A stretch of DNA of 64,000 bases from Pseudomonas solani. GTDB lineage: Bacteria; Pseudomonadota; Gammaproteobacteria; Pseudomonadales; Pseudomonadaceae. The DNA lies in contig NZ_AP023081.1 of NCBI RefSeq assembly GCF_026072635.1, positions 5,638,501 through 5,702,500 on the forward strand, in the 5' to 3' direction. The notes under the pieces are model-generated. The model did no database searches, was not told where the DNA came from, and saw only the letters and a list, made by a program, of their open reading frames with translations. Shown here piece after piece: positions 60,758-64,000 of the stretch; position 1 is the first letter of the stretch, and each line of letters opens with the position of its first letter. The translations under genes were made by a program, and so were the position numbers.

Positions 60758-61593
60758 TCAGTTCCTTATGAAGGTGGGGCGCCAGGCCAGGGCCAGGCGT
60801 TCGAGCAGGCGCACCAGGGCGTCGATGGACAGGCCCAGCACGCTGTAGACAATGAGGCAGATGACGATCACGTCGGTGCGCATGAAGTCGCGGGCGTCGT
60901 TGACCAGGTAGCCGAGACCGGCGCTGGCGTTGATCTGCTCCACCACCACCAGGCCCAGCCAGCTGATGCCGAAGGCGTAGCGCAGGCCGACGAAGAAGGA
61001 CGGCAAGGCGCCGGGGAGGATGACGTGGGCCACCAGCTCCAGGCGGCTGAGCCCGAACATGCGCCCGGCCTCCACCAGCTTGGGGTCGACGCCACGGATG
61101 CCGGAGAACAGTGTGAGGTAGACCGGGAAGGTGGTGCCGAGGGCGATCAGGGCGATCTTCGGTGTCTCACCCACGCCGAACCAGAGGATGAACAGCGGCA
61201 CGATGGCCAGGAACGGCAGCGTGCGCAGCATCTGCACCGGGGAGTCGATGATCAGCTCGCCGCGCCGCGACAGGCCGGCCAGCAGGGCCAGCACGGTGCC
61301 GAGGGACACGCCTATGGCCAGCCCGCTGAGGGCGCGCTTGAGGGACACCCCGAGGTGCCCGGCCAGCTCGCCGCTGGCGATCATCTGCCAGAGGGTGTCG
61401 CCGATGGCGCTGGGTGCGGCGATGATGCGCGCCGGCAGCAACCCCGTGCGGGAGGCCAGCTCCCAGAGCAGGAGCAGCACCAGCGGGCTGACCAGGCGCA
61501 GGCCGAGGTTGCTCCAGCCCTTCCAGCGCAGGGGCGCCAGCAGGGCCGTCAGTGTGGTGCCCGGGGCACCAGGGCGTTGCTTCGCCGGGACAT
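60758..61593 (-). pseudogene. ABC transporter permease (SsuC/TauC-like) with a one-base frameshift near the start
   Basis: The body is a complete sulfonate-type permease (LPARIIAAPSAIGDTLWQMI; TLPFLAIVPLFILWFGVGE; EAA-loop region LVEAGRMFGLSRLELVAHVILPGA in parts). The natural start, ATG 61593 after AGGAGAAGG, reads MSRRSNALVP and then stops. The frames join if a C is added to the four-C run opposite 61563-61566, giving NALVPPGTTLTALLAPLRW. Otherwise only a GTG at 61480 would start, cutting off the first helix. It is the first gene of the operon. Probably a sequencing error or a very recent mutation. Confidence 0.75.
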
Positions 61594-61780
61594 TCCTTCT
61601 CCTCGCTCAGGGCCTTTCCAATGGTCGGGGGCCGCAGGCGGGAGATTGGATCGAGCCCGCTGCAGCCTGGCTTGACCCACATGCTATCCATCTAAAAAAC
61701 CGCAGTGAAATTCGATCTGGTTCTAATCTAATATACAAATTGCGCATCTAACCTATGCAGTTACATGCAAGATGCTTTGG

Positions 61781-62701
61781 TTATGAGCCTGCCGCAGCCC
61801 CTTCCTCCGCCTGGTGCGCCACGCGCTGGGCCACGGTCTCGCCGAACAGCCCCACCGGCGCTTGCAGGTTGCCGAGGAAGCGCGGGTGGATCAGCCACAG
61901 GTCGATCACCGGCTTGAAGTCGCTCACCGGCACCACTTCCAGGCGCTCGCGGTGGCGGCTGTTCTCCAGCAGCGGGCGCGGTACCAGGCCGAAGCCCAGG
62001 CCATTGGCGATCAGGCCCAGTTGCAGCTCGGTGCCGAAGGTCTCCAGGTTAATGCGCAGCGACAGCCCCTCGTCGCTCAGGGCGCGTTGCAGGCCGGCGC
62101 GGAAGCCGCAGCCATCGGGGTTCAGCACCCAACCGCGCTGGTAGCAGTCGGCAAGCTTGCAGGAGCGCTTGCGCACCTCGCCCTTGGCCGCGACCACCAC
62201 CAGGTCCATGCGCGCCAGGGAGCGCCCGACGATGCCCTCGGGGAACACCTTGCCCGCCGGGAACAACGCCGCCACGGCGTCCAGCTCGCCGTTCTCCATC
62301 TTGCCCAGCAGGTGGCTGCCCCAGCCGGTGGAGACCTGGGTCTGCAGGTCCGGATACAGGGCCTTGAGCTGGCTGAGGGCATCCAGCAGCACCACGTCGC
62401 CGATGGTCTGCGGCACCCCCAGGCGCAGCGCGCCGCTGGGGGAGGAATCGCTCAGCACCAGTTCGCGCAGGGCGTCCATCTCGCGCAGCACCGAGCGGCA
62501 CTGCTCGTACACGCGCATGCCCATGGGTGTGGGCTTCAGCGGCTTGGTGTTGCGGTCCAGCAGGCTGACGCCGAGGGCCTCCTCGAAGTTCTGCACGCGC
62601 CGGGTGATGGCCGGCTGGGTGAGCTGCAGGGACTCCGCCGCCTGACTGATCGACTGGCTGCGGATGACGGCCACGAATGCATCGATATCATCTATCTTCA
62701 T
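61781..62701 (-). CDS. LysR-family regulator of the mercaptopropionate/organosulfur locus
   Basis: A 306-residue LysR protein with helix-turn-helix text MKIDDIDAFVAVIRSQSISQAAESLQLTQPAITRRVQNFEEALG in consecutive parts. It sits between the leftward ABC/enzyme operon and the divergent thiol dioxygenase gene and probably controls one or both. Effector unknown; a thiol acid or O-acetylserine-type signal would fit. Confidence 0.87.
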   Translation of the reverse strand: MKIDDIDAFVAVIRSQSISQAAESLQLTQPAITRRVQNFEEALGVSLLDRNTKPLKPTPMGMRVYEQCRSVLREMDALRELVLSDSSPSGALRLGVPQTIGDVVLLDALSQLKALYPDLQTQVSTGWGSHLLGKMENGELDAVAALFPAGKVFPEGIVGRSLARMDLVVVAAKGEVRKRSCKLADCYQRGWVLNPDGCGFRAGLQRALSDEGLSLRINLETFGTELQLGLIANGLGFGLVPRPLLENSRHRERLEVVPVSDFKPVIDLWLIHPRFLGNLQAPVGLFGETVAQRVAHQAEEGAAAGS

Positions 62702-62705
62702 TCTT

Positions 62706-62718
62706 TATTCGCATAATA
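62706..62718. promoter_or_regulatory. Candidate LysR box TATT-N5-AATA
   Basis: TATTCGCATAATA is a T-N11-A dyad 4 bp upstream of the LysR start codon and in the 107-bp spacer shared with the thiol dioxygenase gene, the expected place for a LysR autoregulatory site. Confidence 0.5.
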
Positions 62719-62808
62719 AATGGCTGGAAGAATACGCAAGAAGAATAATATCTTTTGCCCCGGCACGGTAGCGGTTACCGCTGCGCACTCACGGACATCG
62801 AGGGAACC

Positions 62809-63417
62809 ATGTCTCAAACGCCCAACCTCGGACGGCTACGCGGCTTCATCGTCGACCTCGCCGACCTCCTCGCCCAGGCACCGGACGAGCCACGGATACT
62901 CGACCAGGGCGCCGCGCTGCTGCGCGACCTGGTGAGCACCGACGACTGGCTGCCGGACGCCTACGCCCAGCCCAGCCCGGAGCGCTACCAGCAGTACCTG
63001 CTGCACGCCGACTCGCGCCAGGCCTTCTCCATCGTCAGCTTCGTGTGGGGGCCCGGCCAATCGACCCCGGTGCACGACCACCGCACCTGGGGGCTGATCG
63101 GCATGCTGCGCGGCGCCGAGCTCAGCCAGGGCTTCTCCCGCAACGCCGACGGCAGCCTGCGGCCCCAGGGCGCGGCGGAATCTCTGCAGCCCGGCGATGT
63201 GGTCGCCGTGTCGCCCCGGGTGGGCGACATCCACCAGGTGCGCAACGCCTTCGAGAACCGCACCTCCATCAGCATCCACGTGTACGGCGCCAACATCGGC
63301 GCGGTGCGCCGCGCCGTCTATGCCGAGGGCGGCGTCGAGAAGCCCTTCATCTCCGGTTATTCCAACCTCCACCTGCCCAATATCTGGGACCTGTCGAAAG
63401 AGAGCCTGGCACCATGA
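62809..63417 (+). CDS. mdo: 3-mercaptopropionate dioxygenase (cysteine dioxygenase family)
   Basis: A 202-residue non-haem iron thiol dioxygenase that oxidises 3-mercaptopropionate to its sulfinate. The iron ligands H89 and H91 (STPVHDHRTWG) and H142 (GDIHQV) are at the positions I recall for the P. aeruginosa enzyme (PA2602). It lies between a LysR gene and a rhodanese gene, the same neighbours as there. The start at 62809 follows GAGGGA; an in-frame ATG at 62755 is weaker. It overlaps the rhodanese gene by ATGA. Confidence 0.85.
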   Translation: MSQTPNLGRLRGFIVDLADLLAQAPDEPRILDQGAALLRDLVSTDDWLPDAYAQPSPERYQQYLLHADSRQAFSIVSFVWGPGQSTPVHDHRTWGLIGMLRGAELSQGFSRNADGSLRPQGAAESLQPGDVVAVSPRVGDIHQVRNAFENRTSISIHVYGANIGAVRRAVYAEGGVEKPFISGYSNLHLPNIWDLSKESLAP

Positions 63418-64000
63418 GCCGTATCCCCAGCCGCAGTTTCGCCGCCATCCGTTCCGCCCTCCTGGCCGCCGAGGAAGTCGCCCTCATCGACCTGCGTGAG
63501 GAAGCCCCCTTCGCCGAGGCGCACCCGCTGTTCGCGGCCAATATCCCGCTGTCCAAGCTCGAACTGGAAGTGCTCGACCGCGTACCCCGCCGCGACACCG
63601 CCGTGACCCTCTACGACGACGGCGAAGGCCTGGCCCAGCGCGCCGCCGAGCGCTTGCTGCAACTGGGCTACAGCAACGTGGCCCTGCTGGAAGGCGGCCT
63701 CGCCGGCTGGCGCGAGGCCGGCGGCGAGTTGTTCCGCGACGTCAACGTACCCAGCAAGGCCTTCGGCGAACTGGTGGAAAGCCAGCGCCACACGCCCTCC
63801 CTCGCCGCCGAAGAGGTGAAGGCGCTGCTGGACGCCAAGGCCGACGTGGTGGTGCTCGACGCCCGCCGCTTCGACGAATACCAGACCATGAACATCCCCG
63901 GCTCCATCAGCGTGCCCGGCGCCGAACTGGTGCTGCGCGTGCGCGAACTGGCGCCGGACCCAGCCACCCAGGTGATCGTCAACTGCGCCGGGCGCACCCG
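63414..64000 (+). CDS. Multidomain rhodanese (sulfurtransferase), 3' end outside window
   Basis: The first 195 residues of a protein with at least two rhodanese modules: residues ~15-105 (VALIDLREEAPFAEAHPLFAAN, LLEGGLAGWREAGGE) and from ~125 (VVVLDARRFDEYQTMNIPGSIS). The second carries an active-site loop NCAGRTR with the persulfide cysteine at the very end of the window. It would transfer sulfane sulfur or process the sulfinate product route of the coupled dioxygenase. Confidence 0.85.
   Translation, partial: MSRIPSRSFAAIRSALLAAEEVALIDLREEAPFAEAHPLFAANIPLSKLELEVLDRVPRRDTAVTLYDDGEGLAQRAAERLLQLGYSNVALLEGGLAGWREAGGELFRDVNVPSKAFGELVESQRHTPSLAAEEVKALLDAKADVVVLDARRFDEYQTMNIPGSISVPGAELVLRVRELAPDPATQVIVNCAGRT

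Overview
The window looks like a chromosomal segment of a Pseudomonas species. The reasons are the high GC content, an OprD-family porin, a VreA-VreI-VreR-type signalling operon, Pseudomonas-style palindromic intergenic repeats (GTAGGTTGG and GTAGGATGG families), and an organosulfur block around a 3-mercaptopropionate dioxygenase. That block resembles, from memory, the P. aeruginosa PA2594-PA2603 neighbourhood. I see no rRNA, tRNA, CRISPR array or intact insertion sequence.

Layout. 0-9.3 kb: the 3' part of an OprD porin, a class A acid phosphatase, a low-complexity Gly/Ser/Thr secreted protein, a hybrid histidine kinase and a LuxR-type response regulator separated by a 260-bp tandem triplication, a periplasmic Cache protein, a TauD-type dioxygenase and a nitronate monooxygenase. 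9.4-13.9 kb: a LysR regulator, a tautomerase, an SsuD-type monooxygenase, a GNAT-Rnk fusion and a gene-poor stretch. 13.95-29.73 kb: one very tightly packed 12-gene operon. Its first half is a complete ebo (EDB) set in the order eboD-C-A-B-E-F, with EboD fused to a VTT/DedA membrane domain. Its second half is six mostly unrecognised genes in which a CxxCH (haem-type) protein plus a large partner occurs twice as diverged copies, ending in a ScyD/E-like beta-propeller and a strong terminator. 29.8-34.5 kb: small hypotheticals and the vreA-vreI-vreR-like operon. 34.7-42.1 kb: an amino-acid ABC transporter without an ATPase, an LLM monooxygenase with an MFS exporter, and a small operon of a 2OG-Fe(II) oxygenase and an XYP-type cyclodipeptide synthase. 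42.1-47.8 kb: a Tat-exported amine oxidase, an exported RidA, a TonB receptor and a binding protein. 48.3-54.4 kb: a yjfI-yjfJ-rhomboid-K+ channel-yjfK-L-M-C operon. 54.7-64 kb: dipeptidase, then the organosulfur ABC/enzyme operon, LysR, mercaptopropionate dioxygenase and a rhodanese cut by the window end.

Two themes recur. One is sulfur scavenging from organic sources (SsuD, TauD-like, DszA-like, sulfonate-type ABC systems, mercaptopropionate dioxygenase, rhodanese). The other is secondary metabolism (ebo operon; cyclodipeptide synthase plus oxygenase). Four genes (eboF, a binding protein, an aldolase and an SsuC-like permease) each carry an apparent single-base deletion in a homopolymer run, which points to sequence error at least as much as to gene decay. 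All functions are assigned by reading motifs and context; no database search was run.
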